Of a DNA stretch of 64,000 bases, positions 32,601-44,000 are shown in pieces. The notes beneath the pieces were generated by a model. That model was not told the origin of the DNA. It saw only the letters and a program-made list of their open reading frames with translations, and did not search any database. The DNA comes from Branchiostoma floridae (taxonomy: Eukaryota; Chordata; Leptocardii; Amphioxiformes; Branchiostomatidae). The first letter of the stretch is position 1; every line of letters begins with the position of its first letter. A program made the position numbers and the translations under genes. The stretch covers positions 4,361,259-4,425,258 of the forward strand of contig NC_049982.1 in NCBI RefSeq assembly GCF_000003815.2. The letters are read 5' to 3'.

Positions 32601-34601
32601 ATTTTTAGCAGGACAAGAGAGACAAAAAAAGATACACAGAAGAAGTGGCAAAGGTAAGCTGTAACAGCAACATGTAACTGGAGAAAATGATGCGTTGATC
32701 ATTTGCCAAATTAGTATTGCTTGAGAAATTGCAGTAAACCTGCCGGTATTATGCCAATGGATGTTACCTGTTGTGATATTTTCAAGGTCATAACATTGTG
32801 GCATCAATTGGGACTCTAAATCAGCAAAAACTTGACTTTGCCACAAGTAAATAATGAATTGACTAAACCATATAGGGATGAAAGAACTCAATACAGGTCT
32901 GTGAAGCATTCTAGTCTGGCAAATCCTTTGCACTGTTTGATCAATTTCTACCATGATCAAGGATCAATACAACGCTGACAGAAGCCTGGAGAAGTCTACC
33001 CTGGAAAAAGCAAAAACCAAACCAAAGCCAACTCCTAAGACGCAGCCGGAAAGGGTTACCGATCCCTGCCTGCCACACGCACGTCTGCAACTATACACCC
33101 GCCCCACTACCACGGGTGGGTGTTGTGGGGGCACGTGTGGCGGGGATCAGTAACCCTTCCCTCGCCACCTCTTAGAAGTTTGGTTTTCCCAGGGTAGGAG
33201 AAGTCCTTACCTTGAACTCTTCCAGCCTGCCTCCATCGAAGATCCCCCTCAGCTGGGGAGCCATCTTCTTCTCGGACAGGATGCTGTAGATGACGGAATC
33301 TTGGATCACGGTCGGCACGTCGCTCAGAATCTCTCCGTAGATCCGCAGCAAAATCTTACGTGGAACACCTATAGAGAAGGAACAAGAACCTAATGAAACA
33401 TCTGCTATAATTGTGGTAACAGCAGGATTCATGCCATGTAAGCTAAAGAATGTTTGGATGAATTGGCAGTCATATTATGACAGTACTAGTAGTGTTCCAT
33501 TGACATGCTCAGGAAAGACACTGGCCTAGAAGTGGACAACTTACAGCGAGCAATGATCGACAGGGATGCATGGTCTGCCATCACAGCTCGAGACCGGATG
33601 GACTCGACTTAAGCAAGTAAGCAGTAAGCAAGCAGTGTTCCATGCAAATATTACAGTATTTCTAGACATATCTTTAATGAAAGATGAGGCTGCTCCCAGA
33701 ATTTAGCCATTGTTTGTTGAGAAAGGGAATGAACTGAGAGGCATCTACTACTACTACACTTTTCTTTTCCTACTTAATAGTGACAGAGCTAAATGATAAA
33801 TGACTTAAGAGTGACATAATTCATAAATACAGTTAGGGTTCTTGCCAGCACAGTTCATTTTGGACACTAAGTCTCTGTCCAAGAAACTGGATGGTAACTA
33901 CACCCGTCTGCTTCGTTATGCTCTGAATGTACCCTGGCAGAGTCGCATCGGAAACAAAAACTGTACAATGGACTTCCCCCGATCACTATAGAACTATTCA
34001 GAAAAGAAGACTGGCCATGACATGAGGAGATGGCTGCCAAAGTTCTCCTCTGGGAACCTGACGCAAAGAGAAAAAGGGGAACCGAACCTAACACACCTAA
34101 GAAAGTTTTGGAGGAGGAGGTTGGTTTAAAGGACAACACCTTGCTAGCCGCCATGCTAGATAGAAACGCCTGGTCAGACATTGTTAATGACACCTCATAT
34201 GAGGATGAACTGAACTGAACAGTTCATTTTATAAAATTTGGCCCTCAGCAGAGAGTGCAGGGATTAGTGTTTCTGAGGAATATAAAGGGGGAAGATACCC
34301 TAGATAGGCTTACTCATGCGCCACTTTCCACGTGGCCTCAACTCCCTAAAATTTCCCGTACGCTGTGAAAAAAATTCCTGGCGAAAACCTTGACAATGTC
34401 CATGTCCATGAACCCACCTTTGACTACATATTTGTCAGGAACAGTGCAGATATAGAGGTAGTTACTCAGTCCCCCGGGGAGCGTCTCAACGATGAACTCC
34501 TTCTCCGGAATTTCCTTCCAGGGCAGCCCGAGGTAGTCGTGGCAGATCGCCCATGCTTTGTGGTGAAACGCTGGGTCCAGACCGTTGTTGTTCTCTGCCA
34601 T
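29674..34601 (-). CDS. CHK: Choline kinase (choline/ethanolamine kinase family)
   Basis: Cytosolic enzyme that phosphorylates choline with ATP, the first step of the CDP-choline route to phosphatidylcholine. Five coding exons with consistent phases: 34418-34601, 33211-33368, 31335-31471, 30766-30876, 29674-30172; 362 residues. Visible marks: LPGGLSNYLYIC and RKILLRIYGEIL in the ATP-binding lobe; KMARLHRLEMPLCKEPKWL; the Brenner-type loop VVFCHNDLQEGNIL (catalytic Asp212, Asn217); VIDYEYSAYNYRG (metal-binding Asp237); FANHFCEW; FGFLEYALARFDWYF at the end. QEGN after HND fits choline rather than ethanolamine kinases; alpha or beta cannot be decided. ATG at 34601 is chosen because the family domain begins soon after; the frame is open further upstream through an acceptor at 34642. 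The start of exon 5 is duplicated in intron 4. Confidence 0.88.
30104..30508 (-). repeat. Tandem duplication of the 5' edge of choline kinase exon 5
   Basis: About 200 bp (30104-30303) is repeated at 30304-30508. The second copy keeps a CAG acceptor and encodes LIEDTHSPVVFCHNDLQERN, so the catalytic HND is present, but Gly of QEGN has become Arg. After NIL the copy runs into intron sequence. The intronic part (gcgaaaatgcttaat, cttttcatttga) is copied too. Confidence 0.9.
31518..31876. mobile_element. MITE of the CAGTGCTTGAAATA family, TTGCAAC motif
   Basis: Repeated GGTTGC/GCAACC motifs. The right end 'gcaagtgtgcaagtgctt' and 'attttgagcactg' matches the family termini. In choline kinase intron 2. 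Confidence 0.55.
31969..32765. mobile_element. 797-bp element with perfect 26-bp terminal inverted repeats
   Basis: 31969-31994 and 32740-32765 are exact inverse copies (AACATCCATTGGCATAATAC and six more bases). A second shorter pair (ATACCGGC) lies inside the left end. It contains open frames on both strands (minus 31957-32295, 112 residues; plus 31994-32356, 120 residues) that match no family I know. The minus frame starts at ATGGCGGGAAAATGG. No clear target duplication. It lies in choline kinase intron 2. Confidence 0.6.
32997..33196. mobile_element. 200-bp MITE beside a choline kinase splice donor, 9-bp target duplication
   Basis: Termini TACCCTGGAAAA and TTTTCCCAGGGTA; a second inverted pair inside (gggttaccgatccc, ggggatcagtaaccc). 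An exact 9-bp duplication GGAGAAGTC lies at 32988-32996 and 33197-33205. Insertion point is only a few bases inside the intron from the donor of exon 2 (33209-33210). Confidence 0.8.
33510..33602 (+). pseudogene. LINE ORF C-terminal remnant
   Basis: One frame reads DTGLEVDNLQRAMIDRDAW and stops at 33602, the ending seen in many LINE polyproteins (TGLxxxxLxxAMxDRxxW). Only the tail is present. Confidence 0.6.
33862..34218 (+). pseudogene. LINE ORF C-terminal remnant, frame-broken
   Basis: Reads KSLSKKLDGNYTRLLRYAL near 33870, then a stop and frame changes. AAKVLLWEPD follows and it ends with LAAMLDRNAWSDIV at 34218. The same family tail as 33510-33602. Lies in choline kinase intron 1. Confidence 0.65.
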
Positions 34602-35961
34602 CTTGTAACGAACCGTGGTTCTTACTTGTTGGTAACTCAGACCTGTGTAGAAAACAAGAGGAAATTTAAGGATAGATAAGTCTATCAAAAACTAAGGCAT
34701 TTCAAAATATGCTAGCAATGTATGGAAAAAGCTTTTTCTCCAAGTTCCTTTTAGAGATCCATGGAAATGTTTTGATAGTCCAACAACTACTGGAAAAAAA
34801 ACGACATTGCATTCATCTGAAAATATCAGATCTATCTGGTCGTGTTTGTCTCCATCCACGAATATTAAAAACACCAGCAAAATTGTCAAATAACATTTAA
34901 GCAACCATCTACAACAAGAGCACATTAAAGGAGCATCTCATGGTTGGATAAAGTTTCCCGGCATCTTCTTCTCAACCTTAAGATTTGGGGCTGTCTCCAG
35001 GACGCTCTGTCTCAGGACGGAAATTTGCTGGTTGGGACGGAAAAAAATATTACCTCAACCGTCTAAAAATCTGAACTTCGACATGAAATTGTTGAAAATC
35101 TATTTTCACAAGCTTAAAAAAATCACATGTTAACAAGAAATATCCACTCCCAAACAATGAGTGGCCATGGGACGGAAAAAAAAAAATGCTGGAGATGCTC
35201 TGCTTAGATGCTTACTGTGTGAAGACTCTACCTCAGAATGGGAAAAACCTGAACAGCCACTGGCACTGGTCTCAAACACGCAGCCGCTCAATAAACAAAA
35301 GTGCACCAAATGCAATAACACTGGCATCTGTTGATACAAAGCAGGGCCATCAAGTCGTTTGCTTTATAGCCAGCCAACAGGGCTTATTGAATTTCTTTAC
35401 AAAATTCTATAGAGCGACACGGGTGTACCGGAGACTAGTAAATCAATTCAGCACTGCCAGAGGACTTGCAGACAATGTCGCGCTGCAGAATGGACTGTAA
35501 TGAGGCTGTTATGTCTTTTTAGAGGCTCCTGCCGCGACTTGTAATGTAATAATTGAAGGTAAGTACATGTACTGAATTCGAACATCTGTTGGCACAAGTA
35601 CAATGTATGACATGCATGTGAATGCCATGGTTTTTATCATCCAATGTCGAGTATAGAGTGAAGACCGAGCAGGATAATATAAAAGGGTCAGTGAGGACTG
35701 AGGAATACGCAATGTCAATGTCAATGACATAAATATTTCTCATTCTTTGTTTCCTTTGCGTTTAAAGATCATGACCATTTCAAAAGAGTGATACATTTTG
35801 TGCATACACAGCCAGACATCAGATTTGGAAAGGACCTCTGCATCATACAGACTCAGATCTTTAGTTAGTAGTTAGACTTAGATGACAAGGCAGACACTCA
35901 TAATATAGTCATGTACAAGTGTTAGGATTAAACAATGCAGCTGTTATTCAGACTTACAATG

Positions 35962-36336
35962 TGTAGGGTTCTAGCTAGTGCATTTTAGTGCACAAAGGGC
36001 CACTACACTATAATTTGTGATCACCACTGTGACACTAAACTGAGGACCACCACGCTAATTTTTAACTGGCATATTAGTACTTAGCTATCGTTTACTTGTT
36101 AAACAATGTCTAATCAGTGTCTGAACAATGAAAAATGATGATATGCCACGAAAAACTGACCCAAAAATCCTTCAAATTACATGTGGTGTTAACAGAGTGC
36201 CAACTTTTTACTCTACATGTTCAAAATGTCACCGTGGAAGGGCCAAGACCCTCCATCAACACCACCCTCCTGATTGGTCGCTTTGCTACCATGACATTAG
36301 CAATATGCTAAAATGAAATCCTGGCTAGAACCCTTC
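35962..36336. mobile_element. MITE with GGGTTCTAGC termini and 8-bp target duplication
   Basis: The left 'tgtagggttctagctag' is inverse to the right 'ctggctagaaccctt'. Flanked by TTACAATG at 35954-35961 and 36337-36344. Inside are many 'agggccactac'/'gtgcac' pieces. No ORF. Confidence 0.65.
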
Positions 36337-38069
36337 TTACAATGCCGATGACTACACAACCATACATTGTAATCTGTACCATTTCAAAGTCAAAACTGTC
36401 CATCATTTGTATACCTCTCACTTTCTCTCTATCCTCCACACAGACCTGCTGTCCCCAGTGGTCTACAGTCCAGGAAAATCAATGGAAACCAAATAACCCA
36501 CAAGCTGTCACATGATAGAATGTTGAGAGGACATCATCACGATTTGATTACCATGGAGTATGCTGTCTACACATGGAATCACAGGACGGGTGTTGCCTAT
36601 AAACATCTCAATAATATGGTGATCTATTTAAAATGTGTGAACATATGGTCTTATGTTCTTATACGTGTAGGGTGATGATTTAAACGGAACACAGGATTTT
36701 TTTCACACTGTCTTAGTGCAGCAAAGCTATAAATTTCGCAAGTGGTGCAGGCAAGAGCATTGTATGGTGTCTGGGGGCATCTTCTGCTCCCCTGAAAATT
36801 CTGAAATTTACAACCCTCTGACAGGTCAAATCTAATGATTCTCAAAGCCTCTTTCAAGGCCTCTCTCTCTCAAAATCTTTTACCTTTGTCAACAACAGAA
36901 AAGCCTCCTTATCTATGCTGAAGCCACCATAGCACTGGCTCTCTGGGCACAAGTGACCCAGTAAAAGAAATGGCCAGAAAAGTGTATTATGAGCCAAAAA
37001 AAAAAGGCGCAAAGAGCCTGCTATGGAGGAGATGAAACTCAGCATAGGGGCCAAAATCACAGCAAAAGGGCCTCCTGCACTCAACTGCACTGCCACTGGC
37101 AAGAACCCTCAGGTTCATAAGGTGTCTATGATGAATTTGAAAAAACACGTTTCTGAAATGTATGTCTCTTGTCATCAGCTCATGTATGAAGGTTAGGACT
37201 TTGTATAGGCTAGATATATATTAGATGGAATGACAAGAAAATCCTACTGTATGCTCCTGCTATACGTTAACAAGAGACACGTTCAAAACATTTGTCTAAT
37301 CTCTTATCTGAATGGTACAAACTACAATACCAGGATGTTCATGTCACTTCTCATGGCACAAAATGCAATGAAACATGAATATTAAGCTTAGCCAAATGAT
37401 CTTCTACTGGTACACAATTACTATTATTAGTTTTTATTTATCTTATTAGTATATTACTAAGGTAACACAAATGCTGAGAGTTACAGGGCTATTGTACTGC
37501 TTACAAGGGATAAATGATTGAAAACTAAGCATTGATCAATCATAGCACTTTAGCAGCCAGGGTATGATAAGCTTAAGATAAGCCATTACAGATCTTACGA
37601 AAAAATATTGTTACCAGGTTACATCCTTGATACATTTTACCGCAGGGCTATCATACCAAGTGACTTACAAGAGAGCACTTTGAGACTAAGAATGACGGTC
37701 AACTTACTAAGATAAAATCAGATGACGCCTGGGCTATGAAACAAAATCTGAATCCTGAATTTGATAAATCACAAAGAACTATTCTTTGACTGACTGTATG
37801 AATGAGTTCAATTTACTATTTTGCTGGACCTCACATATGTATTATATGTGTAGGTCCTGTAACCCTTCTAGGTAGCCTGAGTACCATAGAGGTTAGCAAG
37901 CGAAAGTACTGAACCAGTGGTCACTACAGAGGATAGTTTTCAGGCTTCCAGGAGCATACCTTTCAGTTATCATATTGACACAGAACACTGGGAGGACCTT
38001 GCATATGACAGATCCAGCTGGAGATGCACACTGTCCAGGCAGCTAAAATCAGGCAAAACCAGACTGATG

Positions 38070-38503
38070 TAGCCTGGGTACCATCCGGATAGTAGTTCGC
38101 TTCTACGTTCGCTCCTGCTATCCGTCTGGAGACGTGCGCATTCAAACCGTTTGGTGGTGACGCCAGTTAATGAGCGAATCTAGGAATGCGTTCTAGAGCG
38201 CTCGTTCGAACGGGCCCGACCGTCCGCTTCTTCGTCGGCCATGTTGATGATTTTCCGGTGTTGGAATGCCGGTTCGAACGAGCGCTTGAGAACCCATTCC
38301 ATAATTCGCCCATATGTAAGGACCAATCAGCGCCTGCGTCCAAAATGTGGACGATTCCAGACGTTTAGATGGTCCGCGTTCCCAGACGGAAACACAGTGA
38401 AGCGACTGTATATAGTGTATAGTGAATGTCAGAGCTAGAAGCGACGGTATATAGTATATAATGAACGCCGGAGCGAACTACTTTCCGGATGGTACCCAGG
38501 CTA
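38070..38503. mobile_element. MITE with TAGCCTGGG termini and 9-bp target duplication
   Basis: 434 bp. The left TAGCCTGGGTACCATCCGGA equals the inverse of the right end (38484-38503), and similarity continues for about 45 bases. Exact duplication AGACTGATG at 38061-38069 and 38504-38512. A decayed fragment of its left end is near 7589. Confidence 0.85.
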
Positions 38504-38596
38504 AGACTGATGCGCATGGCAGAAGAAAAGCGGATCCTGCGAAAAGAACTCTGCAACAGACTTGAGTCAGCTTACAGATGTGACCTGTACGTGTGT

Positions 38597-38935
38597 AGCG
38601 TGCAAAATACCCACTTGCACACTTGCACATTGCAACCACTTTTTGCTTGGTGCAACTTACTTCTAAACTCAGGTTGCACAGGGTGCAACTTAGATTTTGA
38701 GCCTCAGAACTCGATTTCGTTGTCAATTTACTTGGAAGAAATAAATGGACCGAGGCAGCTCCATTTCATATCAGCCAAACATGCATGTATTGTATTTTTT
38801 TTTTTCCAGAAGTTAGTGAATTGTAGGTGGTGCAACTTGAAATTCAGTTGTGCAACCTAGTTTTTATCCCAGGTTGCACACTGTGCAACCTGGCTCACAA
38901 AAGTATTTTGTACACTGCGGCCCTCTGTGGCAGAG
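38597..38935. mobile_element. MITE of the CAGTGCTTGAAATA family, TTGCAAC motif
   Basis: Left 'gtgcaaaatacccacttgca', right 'agtattttgtacactg'. Inside are many GTTGCAC/GTGCAAC motifs, as in the relatives at 15150, 31518 and 42485. Confidence 0.6.
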
Positions 38936-39314
38936 ACTGTCATTCTCGTATACGACTGTTTAGCCATAGTCGACGCGGTAGGGCTGATATCAATTAGGAT
39001 TTTACCATGGTCAATATTGAAAGAAGGAGGCCACATACAGTTAACTAACCCCTAACACTTCTCACAACTACATCCACAAAAAACAGTCAAATGGAGCACT
39101 TTTCAAGGAACATACAAGCATAGCAAGTCAGGTAAACAACAACGAGCTGAGACTTGACCTCCTGACCTTTTGGTCCTAAAATAGGGTCAGTGACCACTGA
39201 ATCTAGTCTGCTACTGTTTGGCTACTGCAAGATCTTAAGTTATGTTATGCAATGAAAAAATACACTACATACCGCAAGCCCTGTAGCATATACATACAAA
39301 CAATGTATACTTTA

Positions 39315-39460
39315 CGTCGATGAAGGTTAGACATCCAGGTAATAAGATACGCCAAAAAGCAGTTACTAAAGCAACTGGATATGATTTTGCAAACAGTCAG
39401 ACATTTTAACTAGCATCCACTAGTTTTCGTCGATCAGTGACACTGAAGACAGTGAAGTAA
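39315..39460 (+). mobile_element. Fragment of the repeat family of 46432-47016
   Basis: Starts ACGTCGATGAAGGTTAGACA and reads through GCCAAAAAGCAGTTACTAAA, CAACTGGATATGATTTTG and a decayed hairpin (CTAGCATCCACTAG). Same order as the right arm of 46432-47016 in inverse. Its ribozyme-like core is disrupted. Confidence 0.65.
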
Positions 39461-40476
39461 TCTGGGAGAACTGGTCTTTAAATTAAAGTTTTACAAAAAA
39501 TGTATATCCTGACTATCCAATAGGAAAAAAGGTAAGACGAAGTCTATATACACATTAAATATACCTCAGAAGTGCTACATCTGGCCGTACCTGGCCACCT
39601 GTACCTGCTGTACACCTGTCTCTCTCCACACCCTTTCAACACAGAACCACAGAACAGGAGTTTTCCCACGTGCCTCATTAACGTGTAGGCGTTGTTAGGA
39701 CAACAATAGAACACTCCAAACAACAACAGGACAACACTGTTCAGTACTACAGCCTGGGTGTGTAGTATAGGAAACGGTTACAGAAGGCTGAATTAACTAG
39801 AATCAAATATGCAAAATAGTTCACATAGGTTCCCTGGGCTGGGCAAAGTACAGTAGCTGTGTAATAAATAACTAATGCAGTCTGAGTGCTGGACATATAA
39901 CTCTGTGCAGGTGTTGATAAACAAATGACTTGGCCTGCCATCTCCCATTATACTGGATCTAAAATACATTTATCAGTAATATTTTTCAAGTTCTAAGAAA
40001 CATTTTTTTTATTATACTGTAATTCTTTAAATGTAATAACTTTTCTTTTTAATTCTAGCTTAATAAAAATTGATAAAACATTTCCAGTCTTGTGATGTTC
40101 TAATGTTACAACTTACTCTGATCAATCATTACGGCATGATGCATTACACATATTATATCGGATAACCATAATATTAGCTGTAATCTGACAAATTTATGAA
40201 TATAATACTTAAATACTGGATTATTTAAAAAATAATCTTATCCTAAATATCTTCCAACTGCAATAGACACTAATTTTCCCATTCACCACAACCAATGATG
40301 ACCAAAACGCACTAGCTAAACAGGACATCCCTTGCCTAAGTTGTAATTTTATATCACAGGGATTCCGCCCAGATATACATAAATAATGAGTATGAAAATC
40401 TCCATATTTTTTTTTGTCAAGTAGTCTAACCATCTATAAACCGAGTGTTAACTAAAGAAAAAGAAAGTGTACTCAC

Positions 40477-40660
40477 CCAATAAACGATCATAAGGCACAG
40501 TGTGAAATAGCCGACTGTTTACGGCGGTTTCACATGGTTTATGTAGGAAGGAGGAGAAGAAAAAGGAAACTTTATCCAAAAGTTCTTGCCACGACCTTCC
40601 TCTTCCCGAGTTCGATCTTCGATCCGGCGCCAGCTGTTCTTGATAAAACAATCGCATCAA
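40477..40660 (-). other. Possible upstream (leader) exon of choline kinase
   Basis: The minus strand ends in TTATTGG|GTGAGT, a strong donor at 40476-40475. Joined to the acceptor at 34642 the phases agree (G|GT), and an open frame from an ATG at 40660 would run into the kinase. The added 75 residues match nothing I know, so this may be 5' UTR. Needs transcript support. Confidence 0.35.
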
Positions 40661-41070
40661 AACGCTTCCAACTATCTTTCCAGATATTGAAGGAAAAACT
40701 TCTTAATAAAGAGTTTTCTGTATTTTTGCAAGACAAACTCTATAACAATTAGTTTCGGAACATCAAACTTTAAAGTGACACCACAATTCTGTTGAAAAAG
40801 ATTAAATAAACAGTACATTTTCTTGCTGTCACACTATAAGTATGTCAAAGGTAAATAGACTACCACAAATGCAATTTATAGGGGTGTTATATTGTTTCAT
40901 TTGAAATTTCTCTTAAATATTATCTATCATCAAAATATGGTTTATTGCACGTAATATATCAATCAACCTATATTATGATAGCTTTTAAGTTATATACCGT
41001 CGTAAATAGAGCCACTCTGAGAAAATAAATTTGTGAACCAACCTCGAAGGTCAGAGTGGTACAGTCCAGC
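40661..41070. promoter_or_regulatory. Probable bidirectional promoter, choline kinase and PEX16
   Basis: About 410 bases between the proposed minus-strand leader exon and the PEX16 start codon, which point away from each other. No TATA box stands out. The inference depends on the leader exon being real. Confidence 0.35.
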
Positions 41071-44000
41071 ATGGCCGCCGAGCGGGAAGGGAATTTTTTG
41101 CTCGGCCTTCCGAGTAAACTTTCCCCGGACATGGCGCGGGAGAAGCTGTTGGAGCTGTTCGAACGGTACAGAAAGTTCGTCAGCAGCAACCCGGACATCA
41201 CCAGCCAGCTGGAGTCGTCTTTCCGAGTCGTCTCGTACTTTATAGCAGGTGGGGAAATGGTGTAGTATTTTCACGGTCCGCCTGCGTTTGCAGTTTCGAT
41301 TTTGTTTACCTTGACTAAACCGTTTGTTTTGCAAAAAAAATACGCGGAGGAGTTGTTAAGTCGTTGTCTATAGTTGTTTGGAATCATTGTTATACATCAA
41401 ACATGTTTGTTGCGCTGTTAATTCAGGTAACTGTGTTAATTCAGGTAACTGGAGAGGATACACGCCTACCGGGCTTAACAACTCTACTATACCCTACTCT
41501 ACTCTAGTCTAGATCTGTATCTAACGTACTTGTATGTGTGACGTTTCCTTGTACCTTTTTTTTCAGGACGGTTTCAAAACTCCTCGGAGTTAGCTGAACT
41601 GGGTGAGCGAAGCTGTAGATGTACTTAGTAATAGTATCTAGGAACAATGAAAAGTAGAAAAGCCTGCAACAAATAAAGTATTGAATTGAAATTCACTTTA
41701 CTGGACTTCAGCATAACAGTTGGTATCATTTAATCATCATTATCATATGAGACTATGAGTACTAGTACTAGTAGTAGTAGCATGTGATGATAGTGATCAG
41801 ATGCCAGATTACAGAATACAGAATCATTTGCTGAGCAATAAAACACGATGTAGTAGATACATGCATGTGTAAGATATGTTATACGTCTGTTGTGTCTTTG
41901 CAAGGTGGTTAAATAATGATCAGTTAACCTCCTTGATCATTTTTCCCCTTCCCAGTGTATTCAGCCTCGAACCTGATTGTGCTGTTGAATGATGGGATAC
42001 TGAGAAAGGCTGCCAAACTCAAGACTGCTGTGGTGAGTGACATCATGATAGTACTGTGATGATGATGATGATGATTATTGTGAACAAGGGTGAAATGTCT
42101 AGATGGCATCCAGGGAATGTGAGACAGTTCAGTAACTTCAGTCCTTGTACTAGAACTTTGTCAGTTTGTGCGACAAAGCTGATTTCTAAAATACAGTTAC
42201 CACACAGTACCTAAAGAAAAACCAAGTCTGCAGCTGATGGAATAAATTTATTTTCAAGATATGCCTCAGAGTCAGATATATGTATTAACCTGTTTTCTGC
42301 AGTCCCTGTCTCAGAGACGGATCATGACGTTACTGACAGTACTGGAGTATGTGGAAGTGTTTGCAGAGATCGGTGCGGCTCGGCTGTGGGGAGAGTTGGG
42401 CAGGTGGATCGTCATAGCAGCCATTCAGCTCGCCAAGTAAGTGTAACAGTTATCTCTTATGATACATTGTAGTTGTACATTCTAGTGCTTGACATACCCA
42501 CTTGCACACTTGCAAAGGCGACCACATTTTGCTTGGCACAGCATAAGTTAAAACCCAGGTAGCGCACTGCGCAACCTTAAATTTGGCACTTGGAATACTG
42601 CTTTTTCCCATGTATGCTTTTGCATTTATTTCTTGATTAGATAAAACACAAGTACATGCAGTTACATGTAACTGGAAGACAATGGATACCCGAGTAAGTA
42701 GCCGATTTGAAGAAAGTTATAACTTGGAAGTGGGGCAACCTGAAATGTTGATGGCGCAGCCTGGTCTTTGACTCAGGTTGCCGCCTTGGCAACATGGCTG
42801 AAAAAAGTATTTCAAGCACTGCATTCTATGATGGTGGTACATTTTGTTTTTAAAAACTTAAAGACAATCAATACTGAAACTCTAGTGAAAGGTGAATCTC
42901 TCTGAATAAGCTAGCATTTTTCCTGATTTTGTTTAAGTCTGACTTAGAGTACTCTATAGCATTTTTCCTGATTTTGTTTGTGCCTGACTTATAATTTGTG
43001 CTCTCTCCCCAGGGTAGCCTTGCGAGGGCTCCTCCTGTTTAAGTACCAGGCTGGGATCGTGCGCACCCCTCCCATCACCCCCCTGGACAGGGACGCTGAC
43101 CTGCCGGACGCCTTCCTCAAGAGCTGTAAGGACAAGGTGGGTGACTTTGATTTTTTTTCTTTTTTTTAGTTTTGACATTGACATCTTCATCCATAGAGTA
43201 CTGAGCAATGAGGGCATGATGCTTTGATGCAATGGCACTGAATGAATCTTACATCGTGTATGTAAAATGTCAGGAGATGTGAACTGTCTTGTTTGTATAT
43301 TTTTATGTTTCAGAGTAATTCACACATTCCAGTTATGCATTCTGACTACATTTTCATGGAATTTCTGATTCTTGGTAGTCCATATAAGTTCTTCACCTTC
43401 ACAAGTTTGCCAATTCTTCATGTTTCTTCAGAAGTCATCAGAAGCCCTGGAGATGGAGGATCTGGACCAGGTGTTTGTGAAGAAGGCTGAGGAGCAGGGG
43501 AGGTTACCTCAGGTCACATTCATGGGCACACGGTCGGGCAGGAAGGTCAGGAGTCTCACCGCAAGTAAGTCTACTGGAGGGGGGGAAGTAGGGATGGATG
43601 GAGGGAGGCAGGGAGGGAGGGAGGGATTGAGGAGTGGATGGGTGGGTTTTGGATAGATGGATGGATGGAAGGATGGATGGTTGGCTGGGTGGACAGATGG
43701 ATATTGAAGTAGGAATGAATGATTGAAGCATAGATAGATGAATGATTTAATAAATAGATATATCATAAATAAATGAATGGAAGATTTTTGTTTTGTATGA
43801 GCAATAAAAAAGCATAACACAACAGCACAACATCCAGCTTTGTACAGTAGGTACAAGCTGCTTAGGCCAGTTAGGACCCTTCCTCTTTTCAAAACGGGGC
43901 TTCTTCAACGTACTCGAGATTTTCTTTGACCAATCTGAGTATAGAAATCAACTTTCCTCCTGTTTCTACCAGGTCTCTTCAGTGTCTTTGACAAAAGACG

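Larger units (their letters stand above)
34643..40476. other. Proposed long first intron of choline kinase
   Basis: No conserved coding segment. It holds MITEs at 35962-36336, 38070-38503 and 38597-38935 and a repeat fragment at 39315-39460. A GACGGAAAA-rich patch at 34990-35180 resembles the inside of 1867-2206. The inverse-looking pair near 33835 (gggttcttgccagc) and 37083 (ggcaagaaccct) was not resolved. Confidence 0.35.

Noticed and set aside
40534-40752. Plus-strand 72-residue frame
   Set aside because: Antisense to the proposed choline kinase leader exon; Arg/Lys-rich low complexity and no family match.
41056-41070. GTG start five codons before the PEX16 ATG
   Set aside because: Animal genes start at ATG; 41071 has a good context and the family N-terminus.
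43504-43892. Minus-strand Pro/Ser-rich frames
   Set aside because: Translation of the GGA/GGAT simple repeat after PEX16 exon 6.
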